In this document: positions 43,527 through 52,234 of the stretch, piece by piece
Layout of the letters: every line of letters starts with the position of its first letter
How positions within the stretch are numbered: the stretch's first letter is position 1
Source: Hymenobacter psoromatis
GTDB taxonomy: Bacteria > Bacteroidota > Bacteroidia > Cytophagales > Hymenobacteraceae
Reading direction: 5' to 3'
DNA length: 64,000 nucleotides
Assembly (NCBI RefSeq): GCF_020012125.1
Contig: NZ_JAIFAG010000001.1
Location: forward strand, 1,922,001 to 1,986,000
The notes under the pieces: model-generated
What the model was told of the DNA's origin: nothing
Seen by the model: only the letters and a program-made list of their open reading frames with translations
Databases searched by the model: none
Made by a program: the position numbers and the translations under genes

Positions 43527-44567
43527 ATGGAAACGCAGGTACACACGGTGGCGGTCACGCTGGATTGGGGGTTGCTGGCGGCGGTGAGCAAGCTCGATAG
43601 GTTCGATGCCTCGTGGACGGCCATTGAGCGGCGCGAGGGCCAGAGCCTGAAGCAGCTCAAGGCCATTGCCACGGTGCGGAGCGTGGGCGCTTCGACGCGC
43701 ATTGAGGGCTCGCGCATGAGCGACGCAGAGGTGGACGTGCTGCTGCGCAACACCAACATTACCAAGCTGGAAGACCGGGACTCGCAGGAAGTAGTAGGCT
43801 ATTTTCAGGCCCTGGACTTGATTGCGGACGCCTACGCCGACATTGACCTCACCGAAAACAGCCTGAAAGGGCTGCACAGCCAATTGCTGCGTTTCAGCCG
43901 CAAGGACGAGTGGCACCGGGGCAACTACAAGCAGCACCCCAACTCCGTAGAGGCCAGCCTGCCCGATGGCACCAAGCGGCTGGTGTTTGCCACCACCGCG
44001 CCGGGCATCGCCACCGAGGATGCCATGCGGGCGCTGCTGGCCTGGTATGCGCAGGACGCAGCCACGCACCCGCTGGTGAAATGCGCCCTGTTCTGCTACG
44101 AGTTTCTGAGCATCCACCCGTTTCAGGACGGCAACGGGCGGCTGAGTCGCCTGCTGGCCACCCTGCTCCTGCTGAAACAAGGCTACGTCTGGATTCAGTA
44201 CGTGAGCCTGGAGCACGAGATAGAGAGCCGCAAAACCGAGTACTACCGCGAGTTGCAGCGGTGCCAGTCGCAACGGCCGGGCGAGAATGTTTCGTCGTGG
44301 CTCACCTTCTTTTTCAGTGCTTTGGGCAACGTGCAACAGCAATTATTGCAGAAGCTGACGGCCGACGGTGCGGAAAGCCAACTACTGCCCCGCGAAAAGG
44401 CCATTCTACTATTTATTGAAAATAACCCCGGCTGCCGGTCGGGGGTTATTGCCAAACGCCTGGCCATTCCTGCCCCTACGGTTAAAAAAATACTCGCCAT
44501 TTTGGTAGAGCGGGGACTAATTGCGCGGCACGGCAGCGGTCCAGGCCTCAACTATACGCTACCCTAG
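43527..44567 (+). CDS. fic: Fic family protein (AMP-transferase type)
   Basis: 346 aa. Active-site motif HPFQDGNGRLSR near residue 196 (H-x-F-x-D-G-N-G-R). The inhibitory helix motif S-x3-E-G is present N-terminally as STRIEG, so it is a self-inhibited class II Fic. The C-terminus has a winged-helix-like domain (LLFIENNPGCRSGVIAKRLA). It probably adds AMP to a target Tyr/Thr. A 5' remnant of a second copy lies at 44722. Confidence 0.92.
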   Translation: METQVHTVAVTLDWGLLAAVSKLDRFDASWTAIERREGQSLKQLKAIATVRSVGASTRIEGSRMSDAEVDVLLRNTNITKLEDRDSQEVVGYFQALDLIADAYADIDLTENSLKGLHSQLLRFSRKDEWHRGNYKQHPNSVEASLPDGTKRLVFATTAPGIATEDAMRALLAWYAQDAATHPLVKCALFCYEFLSIHPFQDGNGRLSRLLATLLLLKQGYVWIQYVSLEHEIESRKTEYYRELQRCQSQRPGENVSSWLTFFFSALGNVQQQLLQKLTADGAESQLLPREKAILLFIENNPGCRSGVIAKRLAIPAPTVKKILAILVERGLIARHGSGPGLNYTLP

Positions 44568-44625
44568 ATTTTTTTCGTACACCCACGCGGCCCGCCCCAC
44601 AGCTATCCCAAGCCGCTCCCAGCTT

Positions 44626-44660
44626 CGGCAGCGGCGGTGGGGGGCGCGGGGGCGGGGAGG
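44626..44660. repeat. GC-rich hairpin repeat, copy 4 (diverged)
   Basis: CGGCAGCGGCGGTGGGGGGC then GCGGGGGCGGGG; the left arm is degraded. Confidence 0.5.
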
Positions 44661-44661
44661 C

Positions 44662-44692
44662 TATCGTCTCGAATCGTCTCAAATTGTATCAC
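44662..44692. repeat. ATCGTCTC sub-repeat block (copy 4)
   Basis: TATCGTCTCGAATCGTCTCA then AATTGTATC: three diverged words, upstream of the Fic remnant as copy 3 is upstream of fic. Confidence 0.55.
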
Positions 44693-44721
44693 GGCACGGA
44701 TGGTGCGCTAAGCTCCGCGGT

Positions 44722-44775
44722 ATGATAGAGCGCGTGCATACCGTGCAGGTGACCCTGCCATACTGCTCGTTAATA
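44722..44775 (+). pseudogene. truncated 5' end of a second fic gene
   Basis: MIERVHTVQVTLPYCSL aligns with the fic start METQVHTVAVTLDWGLL, and the same repeat blocks precede both. After about 18 codons the similarity is lost, so this is a decayed duplicate. Confidence 0.6.
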
Positions 44776-44910
44776 CTGAACGAAACCCGTATTCGGTGCT
44801 GCAACTGGGATAAAGGCGGCGGCAGTCTGGAAGCGGCCGCGGCTGGCCGGCGCAACCCCGCGCCGGCTTCGGGGGTTACTAGGCTGATTATTCTACCAGC
44901 CCTACCCCCC

Positions 44911-45780
44911 ATGACGCTCACCATCGCGCCCCAATCGGCCCAGCCGCTCACTGTCAACCGCCTGGGCTACGGCACCATGCGCCTCACCGGCCCCCAGATT
45001 TGGGGCGAGCCGGCCGACCGCCCCCAAGCGCTCGATATTTTGAAAACCGCCGTCAAAAGTGGCGTAACGTTTCTGGATACGGCCGATTATTACGGCGACG
45101 ACGTGACCAACCGCCTGATTTTCGAAGCACTGCATCCCTACCCCGCCAATTTAGTTATCTGCACGAAGGTGGGTGCCACCCGCCGGCCCGATGCCAGCTG
45201 GGTGCCCTTCAACACGCCCGCCAACCTGCGCACAAGCATCGAAAACAACCTGCGCACGCTCAAGCAAGAGCAAGTGCAGCTGGTGCACCTGCGGCTGATG
45301 GGCCACGGCGGAGTACCGCTGGCCGAGCAGCTCGGAGCCATGTTTGAGATGCAAAAGGAAGGTAAAATCCAGCACGTGGGCCTGAGCAACGTGAGCCCCG
45401 AGGAGCTGGAAGCCGGCCTTAAACTGGGCGAGATTGCGACCGTCGAGAATATGTACGGCTACGCCCAACGCACCACCCTGCGCGAGGCCCACGGCGAAAC
45501 CCACGGTGGTGAAGAGGTACTGGCCCTGTGCGAGCAGCACGGCATTCCGCTGGTGCCGTTTTTCTCGCTCGTTCATGGCCTGCCCAAAGCCGGCGATAAA
45601 ATGGCCGAGCTAGCCAAGCGGCGCGGCGTATCGGAGGCTCAGCTCAACATTGCCTGGCTGCTGCACAAGTCGCCTATGCTGCTGCCGATACCGGGCACAT
45701 CGTCGCTGGCACACCTGCGCGAGAATTTGCAAGCCGCTGACATTGAGCTGAGTACCGAGGACATGGCTTTTCTGGGGTAG
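44911..45780 (+). CDS. aldo/keto reductase
   Basis: 289 aa from ATG44911. LTVNRLGYGTMRLTG, FLDTADYYGDD (catalytic Asp, Tyr), ICTKVG (Lys) and LVHLRLMG (His) give the AKR tetrad; KRRGVSEAQLNIAWLL and PIPGTSSLAHLRENL form the NADPH site. It reduces aldehydes or ketones with NADPH. Upstream in-frame extension to 44521 runs through the repeats and Fic remnant and is rejected. Confidence 0.93.
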   Translation: MTLTIAPQSAQPLTVNRLGYGTMRLTGPQIWGEPADRPQALDILKTAVKSGVTFLDTADYYGDDVTNRLIFEALHPYPANLVICTKVGATRRPDASWVPFNTPANLRTSIENNLRTLKQEQVQLVHLRLMGHGGVPLAEQLGAMFEMQKEGKIQHVGLSNVSPEELEAGLKLGEIATVENMYGYAQRTTLREAHGETHGGEEVLALCEQHGIPLVPFFSLVHGLPKAGDKMAELAKRRGVSEAQLNIAWLLHKSPMLLPIPGTSSLAHLRENLQAADIELSTEDMAFLG

Positions 45781-45832
45781 GGAAGCCACGGCCGGGGCCC
45801 GGTCGTGCACTGCCTAGTAACGCCCTACCCCA

Positions 45833-45936
45833 CCCGGCGCGCTACCTTCACGAATTTAGGCAGCTACCATTCATAAAAGTATATGATAACGAGTAGTTAA
45901 TAGCATTGACAGTCAAGGTAGCCGAGCGCGCCGGGG
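45833..45936. repeat. inverted repeat upstream of the OmpA gene
   Basis: ACCCGGCGCGCTACCTT (45833 on) pairs with AAGGTAGC-CGAGC-GCGCCGGG near 45915-45936, with a 5-nt bulge and a ~66-nt loop. The left arm holds TACCTTCA, close to a -7 box. Confidence 0.5.
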
Positions 45937-45992
45937 CCGGGCAGCAAATGGCGGCGGCGGCGAAATAATCGGGCGGCTACTAGTTTAGACCC

Positions 45993-47084
45993 ATGAAACT
46001 CAGCGTTTGGTATGGCCTGGCCGTGGCTGGGCTGCTGGCTGGGCCCCTACGGGCATCGGCCCAGAGCCTGGCCGGCACCTGGCAGGGCGTGGAAGCCGAG
46101 AAGGGCGACCCGCGCTACTGGCCGGCGGTGCTGCGGGTGCAGGCCGGCAAGGGCACCGCCCTTTTCGGTGTGCTGTACCAGGAAGTGGGCGGCCAGCCCG
46201 AGGTATCGGTCACGTTCCAGATGCAGGGCACGCGCACGGGCACGCGGCTGCGGCTCGACCACGTGCGCAAGCTTAATGAGACGGGTGGCTCGCCCCTCAG
46301 CTACTGGTGCGATGGCAGCATCGCCTTTACCTACGACCCGGCGCTGGAAAAGCTGACCGGCCACGCCACCTACGACCCCGTAAACGACTGCGACACGGGC
46401 GACTTCACGCTCTACCGCGTCAGGCTCAAGTCGGCCGCTACGGTGCCGGCGGGCGCGGCCACCAATCTGCGCGTATCGGGCCGCGACGTGCACTGGTTTG
46501 CCGATGCCGAGCTGAAACAGCCCGTGGCCACCGGCAATATCTACCGCACTAAACTCAGCAAGGCCACTACTTTTTATATCACTCAGGGTTACTACCCCTC
46601 GGTAGAAAGCGCGGCCGTGCCCATTACCATTCAGGTAAGCGGGGCTAAGCCGGGCCGCCCGGCGCGGCCCGCGCCGCCAGTAGTCAGTGTCCCGCCTGTG
46701 GTCCCTACCCCCCCCGATACGCTGAAGGACCCCTTGACCAGCGCGCCGGTCATTTCGGCCGCGCCGGTGGTGCTGCCCACGGTGCTGTTTAAGCTGGGCA
46801 AACCCGAATTGCTGCCCGAAGCCAGCCCGGCCCTCGACCAGCTGGCGGCTGCCCTGCGCGCGCGGCCCGCGCTGCGCCTGCGCATAGCCGGCCATACCGA
46901 CCGCGTGGGCGAATCTGATAAAAACCAAGTACTTAGCGAGCAGCGCGCCGCCGCCGTGAAGGCCTACCTGGTGCGCGTCGGCATCGCCGCCGACCGCCTC
47001 GAAACCGTGGGTTACGGCGATACGCGCCCCCTCTACCCCTCCCCCGATGCCCGCAACCGCCGCGTAGAAGTCAGCCAGTTATAA
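45993..47084 (+). CDS. OmpA-family peptidoglycan-binding protein
   Basis: 363 aa with signal peptide (KLSVWYGLAVAGLLAGPLRA), an N-terminal beta domain (SLAGTWQGVEAEKGDPRYWP), a Pro-rich linker (RPARPAPPVVSVPPVVPTPP) and a C-terminal OmpA domain (RIAGHTDRVGESDKNQ, with NRRVEVSQL end). Probably anchors the outer membrane to the cell wall. The middle domain is unrecognised. Confidence 0.88.
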   Translation: MKLSVWYGLAVAGLLAGPLRASAQSLAGTWQGVEAEKGDPRYWPAVLRVQAGKGTALFGVLYQEVGGQPEVSVTFQMQGTRTGTRLRLDHVRKLNETGGSPLSYWCDGSIAFTYDPALEKLTGHATYDPVNDCDTGDFTLYRVRLKSAATVPAGAATNLRVSGRDVHWFADAELKQPVATGNIYRTKLSKATTFYITQGYYPSVESAAVPITIQVSGAKPGRPARPAPPVVSVPPVVPTPPDTLKDPLTSAPVISAAPVVLPTVLFKLGKPELLPEASPALDQLAAALRARPALRLRIAGHTDRVGESDKNQVLSEQRAAAVKAYLVRVGIAADRLETVGYGDTRPLYPSPDARNRRVEVSQL

Positions 47085-47155
47085 GGGTCTCTGATTGAAA
47101 AGCTCATCATGGCGCGCGCCGCGCGGCCAGGACCAATGGCTGCAACCAAAAACCC

Positions 47156-47163
47156 TATCTTTG
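47156..47163 (+). promoter_or_regulatory. -7 box TATCTTTG of the FdtA-like gene
   Basis: Exact TAnnTTTG, 17 nt before ATG47181. Confidence 0.6.
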
Positions 47164-47180
47164 CCGGCTAGTTTCGCTGC

Positions 47181-47579
47181 ATGACGCTTCCTTACCTTTT
47201 TTCGCTGCCTACCCACGGCGCGGCCGCCGAGGGCTGGCTCACGGTGGCCGAGGCGACGACCCTACCCTTCGCCGTGCGGCGCGCTTACTGGATAACGGAC
47301 GTGCCCGCCGGGCAAGTGCGGGGCCGCCACACGCACCGCACGCTGGAGCAGGTGTTTATGGCGCTGAGCGGCACGCTGCGCATCACGGTGGAATGCCCCG
47401 GCTTCGCCCGCCACACGTTTGAACTAAGCCAGGCCAGCCAGGCGCTGTACGTGCCGGCCGGCTCGTGGCGCGAGGTGCAGTTTGGGGCCGGCGCGGTGCT
47501 GCTGTGCCTGGCCTCGCAGGAATACGACGAGGCCGACTACGAGCGCGAGCCGGCCAGCAACGCACGCGCCGGCCAGTAG
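47181..47579 (+). CDS. WxcM/FdtA-like sugar 3,4-ketoisomerase (cupin)
   Basis: 132 aa. RRAYWITDVPAGQVRGRHTH then LEQVFMALSGTLRITVECPG are FdtA/WxcM signatures, with HTH as catalytic/metal-type histidines. FdtA makes dTDP-3-oxo-6-deoxy sugars for surface polysaccharide. Its 3' end overlaps the convergent glycosyltransferase by 43 bp. Confidence 0.88.
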   Translation: MTLPYLFSLPTHGAAAEGWLTVAEATTLPFAVRRAYWITDVPAGQVRGRHTHRTLEQVFMALSGTLRITVECPGFARHTFELSQASQALYVPAGSWREVQFGAGAVLLCLASQEYDEADYEREPASNARAGQ

Positions 47580-48493
47580 CGCAGCAGCGCCAGCAGGCGG
47601 TCGGGCAGGCCGGGCGGGTGAGTTTGGGCGAGGAGCTGGGCCAGCTCGCGCGCTTCGGACAGGCGGCGGCGGGGTAGGGCGTGGCGCAGCTCGTAGCGCA
47701 GGCGCACGCGCAGGGCGGCCAACTCGGGCGCGGTGCGGCACAGGGCCAGGGCCTTGCGGCACACCTGGATGGTCGAGGCCAGGTAGGGGTCGCGGTAAAA
47801 GGTTGTCTGCGCGCTTTTGCTGCGCGGATGCAGGCGCTTGCGGGTCGTCACGGCATCCTGGTAGTAAAACTGCCAGTCGCGGCTGGCCCGTACCCAGAAG
47901 TCAAAGTCCTCGTAGCTCAGGCTTTCGTCGTAGCCGCCCAGGGCCAGCAGGGTAGCGCGCCGCATGAGCACGGTAGGCGGGCTGATGAAGTAGCGCCCCA
48001 GCACATCGGCAAAGACCCAGCCGCTGGCCGGGCGCGGCAGCAGCTGGCCGGGGTGGCGCGGGTCGGGGCGCTGGTGCAGGCGCAGCGGCTGGCCGGCTTC
48101 GGTCACCAGCTCACAGTTGGAATACACCACGCCGTAAGTGGGGGGTAGGGCCTGAAACAGCGCCACCTGCTGGCTCAGGCGCTGGGGCAACAGCTCATCA
48201 TCGGTGGCAAAATCAACCACAAATTCGCCTTGGCTTTGAAAAAACGCCAGGTTGAAAGCCCGGCAGTTGCCCACGTTGGCGGGCAGCAGCAGCAGGTGCC
48301 AGCCAGCCTGGGCCAGGGCGTATTCGCGCAGGATGGCCGGGCTCCCGTCGTGGCTGGCATCATCCACGAGCCAGACTTCCAGGCGGGGGTAGTCCTGGGC
48401 CAGAATGGAATCCAGGGCCGCCCGCAGAAACGGCGCATGGTTGTGGCACAGGGCCACGATGGTGACGAGAGGCGGCGGAGCGAGGCTGGTCAA
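47537..48493 (-). CDS. family 2 glycosyltransferase
   Basis: 318 aa from TTG48493, which overlaps the stop of the flippase (TTGA), indicating coupling; no ATG exists, and the frame open to 48715 is only the flippase antisense. VTIVALCHNHAPFLRAALDS, EVWLVDDASHDGSPAILRE, DFATDDELL (metal-binding DDE) and YEDFDFWVRASRDW identify GT2. Probably builds the same polysaccharide as FdtA. Confidence 0.87.
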   Translation of the reverse strand: MTSLAPPPLVTIVALCHNHAPFLRAALDSILAQDYPRLEVWLVDDASHDGSPAILREYALAQAGWHLLLLPANVGNCRAFNLAFFQSQGEFVVDFATDDELLPQRLSQQVALFQALPPTYGVVYSNCELVTEAGQPLRLHQRPDPRHPGQLLPRPASGWVFADVLGRYFISPPTVLMRRATLLALGGYDESLSYEDFDFWVRASRDWQFYYQDAVTTRKRLHPRSKSAQTTFYRDPYLASTIQVCRKALALCRTAPELAALRVRLRYELRHALPRRRLSEARELAQLLAQTHPPGLPDRLLALLRYWPARALLAGSRS

Positions 48494-49725
48494 CGGCGCT
48501 TTTTTGAAGGTCGAAAATACGGACGCCAAAACCAACCCAGGCACAGCACCAGCAGCACGCCGTGGTGAGCCGCGTGGGCCAGCACCAGCCCCGGCAGGCC
48601 GCGCGCGGGTAGCAGCCCCACCACCAGGCCCACGTAGAGCACGGCGGCAAAGGCTTGCCAGGCCAGGTAAGGCCCAGGGCGGGCCCGTACCAGCAGCACG
48701 TACAGAAACACCCAACTCACCAGCTTGGCCCAGTCGCCGAGCAGCTGCGGGGCCATGAGCGAGGCCGCCGCCGCCAGGCGCGGCGCAAACAACAGCGCCA
48801 GCACCTCGCGCCGCAGCCCATACACCAACCCCAAACCCAGCGCTAGGCCTACGGCGAGCAGCGCGGCTACCGTACCCACGTAGCGACGCTGCTCGGCCGG
48901 GTGCGGAGCCAGCGCCGCCAGGCGCGGAAAAAATACCGTGCTTAGCACGGCCCCTACCACCAGCGTATAGTTATCCGAGAGCTTGGCCACGGCCTGCCAT
49001 TGGTCGGTGGCGGCCGGTACAAAGTGCGCAATCAGGTAGGCCCGCACCGCATAGTCTATGGTTCGGTCAAACAGCAGCCCGCCCAGCGCCATCAACAGAA
49101 ACCGGCTCAGGGCGCGCACGGCCGCGCGGCTGGGCCGGGCCGCCGGCCCGCCGCGCAGCAGCCCGGCCCGCCGCGCCAGCAGTAGTCCTACCCCCGCCGA
49201 CAGGGCTTGCCCGCCCACGTAGCCGAGCAGCACCTGGCTCATGGGCCGCCCCAGCGCCAGCAGGCTACCCGCGGCCAGCACCCCGGCGGCACTCAGCACC
49301 GTGGCCAGGGCTACGTAGGCCCCGCGCCGGCCGGCCGCCAGCAGGGCCGCACCCAGCAGGGCCTGCCCCGTTACGAGCCCCATTGCTACCGTAAAAGCCA
49401 CGGTGCGGCCCACCGGCCACGCCGCGCCGCCCAGCCCCCCCAGCAGCGCGCCGGCCACCACCACCAGCCCAGCCGTGAGCCACAGCGCAGCCCCCAGGTA
49501 GAGGCGGTAGCGCGCCGTGCCAGGGCGCAGGGGAGCCAGATACGTGGTGGCCCCAACCTGCACGCCATCGGCGGGCAGGGCCCCAAACAGAGCCATCAGG
49601 TTCTGAAACTGCGCCAGCTGCGTGAGGCCGCCGGGCCCGCCGTAGAGGGCTACCAGCTTATTCAGCAGCAAGGCCCCGGCGGCCCGCGCGCCCACCGCCA
49701 CCCCCGTGCCAGCGGCCCCGCGCAC
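48490..49725 (-). CDS. polysaccharide flippase (Wzx/MATE-like)
   Basis: About 411 aa from GTG49725, with some 12 hydrophobic segments (LYLGAALWLTAGLVVVAGAL, VGTVAALLAVGLALGLGLVY). The frame extends upstream to SLFKLRLPLAREDTAHLRSF without a normal start codon (only CTG), so the true start is uncertain. LVALYGGPGGLTQLAQFQNL resembles WzxE-like flippases. Moves undecaprenyl-linked glycan across the inner membrane. Confidence 0.85.
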   Translation of the reverse strand: MRGAAGTGVAVGARAAGALLLNKLVALYGGPGGLTQLAQFQNLMALFGALPADGVQVGATTYLAPLRPGTARYRLYLGAALWLTAGLVVVAGALLGGLGGAAWPVGRTVAFTVAMGLVTGQALLGAALLAAGRRGAYVALATVLSAAGVLAAGSLLALGRPMSQVLLGYVGGQALSAGVGLLLARRAGLLRGGPAARPSRAAVRALSRFLLMALGGLLFDRTIDYAVRAYLIAHFVPAATDQWQAVAKLSDNYTLVVGAVLSTVFFPRLAALAPHPAEQRRYVGTVAALLAVGLALGLGLVYGLRREVLALLFAPRLAAAASLMAPQLLGDWAKLVSWVFLYVLLVRARPGPYLAWQAFAAVLYVGLVVGLLPARGLPGLVLAHAAHHGVLLVLCLGWFWRPYFRPSKKRR

Positions 49726-49819
49726 AAACGAGCGCAGGTGGGCGGTATCTTCTCGGGCCAGGGGTAGGCGGAGCTTGAACAGGGAGCAGCTAAAAAAAAG
49801 TGAGAAAGCGGTACGTTAC

Positions 49820-50815
49820 CTAAAGCGGCTTCTGCCAGGTTAGCTTTAAGCCGGCCAGGCCGCCCAGGTGGCGCTTAAAGTTGAGCAGCGAAACGTGCGG
49901 CTCGCGCCCATGCAGCGTCGAAATGCCCAGGTCCACTACGGCCAGGCCATTAGTACGAGCAAAATCGTGCAATCCGGCACGTAGCATCACCGCCGGGCTC
50001 AGCTTATTGAGGCGCAATGGGGTAGCGAGATAAAAGTCGTATAGCACCCGCTGGCTGGCCACAATGGCGATGACTACTCCCGCCCAATCGCCCGACGGCT
50101 CGCGCACCGATAGCAACAGGTGCTGGCGCGGGAAGCTGTTGAACAGCTCTTGTACCCGCGCCAATGGCAACGACAAGGACCGCCCGCGCTCGCGGCGGCA
50201 CGCCGCCAGGAAGTCGTAGGCCAGGGGTAGCAGCAGCGGCGGCTCCTGCTCCAGCACAAAACCCGCACGCTGGCACTTACGCAGGTAATGGCGCTCGGAG
50301 CGGTGCAGGTGGGCTTCGTAGTCGCGCTGGGTATCAAGGTGGTAATTCTCCTCGGCCAGCACTACTTCGTAGCCGCGCTGGCGCAGGGCTTCGGCCAGGG
50401 TAGCCGCCCCAGCGGGGTCGTAGCAGAAGGCGTAGCCGCGCACTTCGAGCCGGCGCTGGCCGTAGCGGCGCAGGGTAGCCTCGGCCTCGGCCAGCAACGG
50501 GTGCAGGGCGGCCACGGGCAGGCCCGCGGCCAGCTGCACGCCCCCAAAGCTGGCTTGCCCAGGGGAGCGGGCCAGGCCGGGCCCTTGGGCATCGGGCACC
50601 ACGTAAAATTGAGCTACCGTGCGGCCGGCGGCGGCATCTTCCAGAAAAAACGCCAGCACCGGGCCCGGCTGCCGCTGCAACGCCTGGTGGGCGGGCTGCA
50701 AGTATAAAAACGGCTCAAAAGCCAGCGGCAGCCGGGGCGCGGCTGGGGGCTGGCCAGCCGGGGTGGCGGCTACGTATACGTCCCAGCCGGGCGGCAAAGC
50801 AGAATCAACGGGCAA
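49820..50815 (-). CDS. GNAT/FemAB-like acyltransferase
   Basis: 331 aa from TTG50815. It has two GNAT-like halves; YEAHLHRSERHYLRKCQRAG and SPAVMLRAGLHDFARTNG, then VVDLGISTLHGREPHVSLLN, resemble FemAB/BioF2-like proteins found in Bacteroidota polysaccharide clusters. Substrate unknown, perhaps acylation of the sugar chain. Same strand as flippase and GT2, so likely one operon. Confidence 0.78.
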   Translation of the reverse strand: MPVDSALPPGWDVYVAATPAGQPPAAPRLPLAFEPFLYLQPAHQALQRQPGPVLAFFLEDAAAGRTVAQFYVVPDAQGPGLARSPGQASFGGVQLAAGLPVAALHPLLAEAEATLRRYGQRRLEVRGYAFCYDPAGAATLAEALRQRGYEVVLAEENYHLDTQRDYEAHLHRSERHYLRKCQRAGFVLEQEPPLLLPLAYDFLAACRRERGRSLSLPLARVQELFNSFPRQHLLLSVREPSGDWAGVVIAIVASQRVLYDFYLATPLRLNKLSPAVMLRAGLHDFARTNGLAVVDLGISTLHGREPHVSLLNFKRHLGGLAGLKLTWQKPL

Positions 50816-50891
50816 GCTCGGGAAAGAATTAGCGAAAAAAAAGGGGCGGGGCGACCCGCCGGCAAAGTACGGCAGCCGCCGGCCGCATTTC

Positions 50892-50899
50892 TATTTTTG
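50892..50899 (+). promoter_or_regulatory. -7 box TATTTTTG of corA
   Basis: Exact TAnnTTTG, 41 nt before ATG50941. Confidence 0.55.
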
Positions 50900-50940
50900 C
50901 CGCACCTTGCGGTCATTTTCGTTTTTAGTCGTTGCTTTTC

Positions 50941-52140
50941 ATGAGTTCCGCCAGCGCGTTTCCTACCCCCCCACCCGCTGCCCTTCCCGCGCCCGGCCGC
51001 GGCAATGCCCTACCCCCCGACCCCGACCGGGAGGCCCGCCGCCAGGCCCTCTACCAGCAGGTGGGCCAGCGCCCCGGCACGCTGCACGTGCAGCCGGGGG
51101 CGCTCAAGCCACGCTTGTTTTTGCTTTCCTATGACGAGCACAGCTGCGAGGAAGGCGAATACTCTGACCGCTACGAGGAGCTATTGGCCTACCTGCGCGC
51201 TCACCCCGAATTGAAACATTGGGTAGACGTGCGCGGCTACGGCGACCTGCCGCTGATGGAAAATCTCATGCAGGAGTTCGGCCTGCACCCGCTCCAGATG
51301 GAGGACGTGCTCGGCGACTACCAGCGGGCCAAGGTGGAGGTGTTTGACGACAACCGGCTGTTTCTGGTGTCGCGCATGACCGAGTTTACGGCCCAGCTCA
51401 CGGTGAGCGACGACCAGCTCTCCATCTTCACCGGGCCGAATTACGTGCTCACGTTTCAGGATACCTACGACGACTGCCTGGATGTATTGCGCAACCGCAT
51501 CCGGGCCAATTTCAGCCAGCTGCGGCGCAAGCCCGTGGGCTACCTCGCCTACGCCCTCACCGACGTGGTGCTCGACCACTACTACCCCACGATGGCCGCC
51601 ATCGGCGACTATATTGAGGAGCTGGAGAGCAGCATCTTCAACACCCAGCGCGAGCGCCGGCTGCTGAGCCGCATCCTGCGCATCAAGAAGGACGTGGTGC
51701 GCTTTCGCCGCCTCGTGTACCCGGAGCGCGACAAGATGTCGGAAATTCTGCGCCTGCCCGAAGAAGTGGTGCCCGAGGAAATAAAAGTCTACTACCGTGA
51801 TGCTTACGACCACGCCATCCAGGCCCTGGACCTGGCTGAGAGCTACCGCGACAACATCTCCTCGCTCACTGACCTCTTCCTTTCGGACCAGAGCAACCGC
51901 ATGAACGAGGTGATGAAGGTACTGACTATCATCAGCTCTATCTTCATCCCGCTCAGCTTCGTGGTGGGCCTCTACGGCATGAATTTTCAGCACGAAGACG
52001 CCCACGGCCACGTGCTGCCCCTCAACATGCCCGAGCTATACGAGCCGCTGGGCTACCCCATTTTGCTCGGCGCGCTGCTGCTAATCGTGCTGGGCCAGGT
52101 GTATTATTTCTGGCGCAAGGGCTGGTTGAATAGTGATTAG
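50941..52140 (+). CDS. corA: CorA magnesium/cobalt transporter
   Basis: 399 aa. Large cytoplasmic domain, then TM1 preceding the signature YGMNF, then TM2 (YPILLGALLLIVLGQVYYF). Pentameric channel for Mg2+ (or Co2+/Ni2+). Start ATG50941 keeps the family N-terminus; an ATG 9 nt earlier in frame is possible. Confidence 0.95.
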   Translation: MSSASAFPTPPPAALPAPGRGNALPPDPDREARRQALYQQVGQRPGTLHVQPGALKPRLFLLSYDEHSCEEGEYSDRYEELLAYLRAHPELKHWVDVRGYGDLPLMENLMQEFGLHPLQMEDVLGDYQRAKVEVFDDNRLFLVSRMTEFTAQLTVSDDQLSIFTGPNYVLTFQDTYDDCLDVLRNRIRANFSQLRRKPVGYLAYALTDVVLDHYYPTMAAIGDYIEELESSIFNTQRERRLLSRILRIKKDVVRFRRLVYPERDKMSEILRLPEEVVPEEIKVYYRDAYDHAIQALDLAESYRDNISSLTDLFLSDQSNRMNEVMKVLTIISSIFIPLSFVVGLYGMNFQHEDAHGHVLPLNMPELYEPLGYPILLGALLLIVLGQVYYFWRKGWLNSD

Positions 52141-52146
52141 AAGCAG

Positions 52147-52225
52147 GGGACGAGGCTTGTCCCCGCCCGCCGTTGCACGTCTCGCTTTGGCATCGTTCAA
52201 CGACGGGCGGGGGCAGGCCCCGCCC
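52147..52225. repeat. inverted repeat GGGGACGAGGCTTGTCCCCG type
   Basis: Left arm 52147-52176 pairs with right arm 52198-52225 (CAACGACGGGCGGGGGCAGG...), imperfect; a ~22-nt loop. It is between corA (+) and surE (-) stops, so it may also terminate both. Confidence 0.7.
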
Positions 52226-52234
52226 TCTACCCCG

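Larger units (their letters stand above)
44568..44910. other. 343-bp gap with a diverged hairpin repeat and Fic remnant
   Basis: Contains hairpin-repeat copy 4 (44626-44660), an ATCGTCTC block (44662-44692) and a short Fic N-terminal remnant at 44722; nothing else seen. Confidence 0.6.

Noticed and set aside
43476..44342. 288-aa minus-strand frame
   Set aside because: Antisense to fic; the fic motif is unmistakable.
41684..44660. Integron attC sites
   Set aside because: The hairpins lack the GTTRRRY/RYYYAAC core and no integrase is present.
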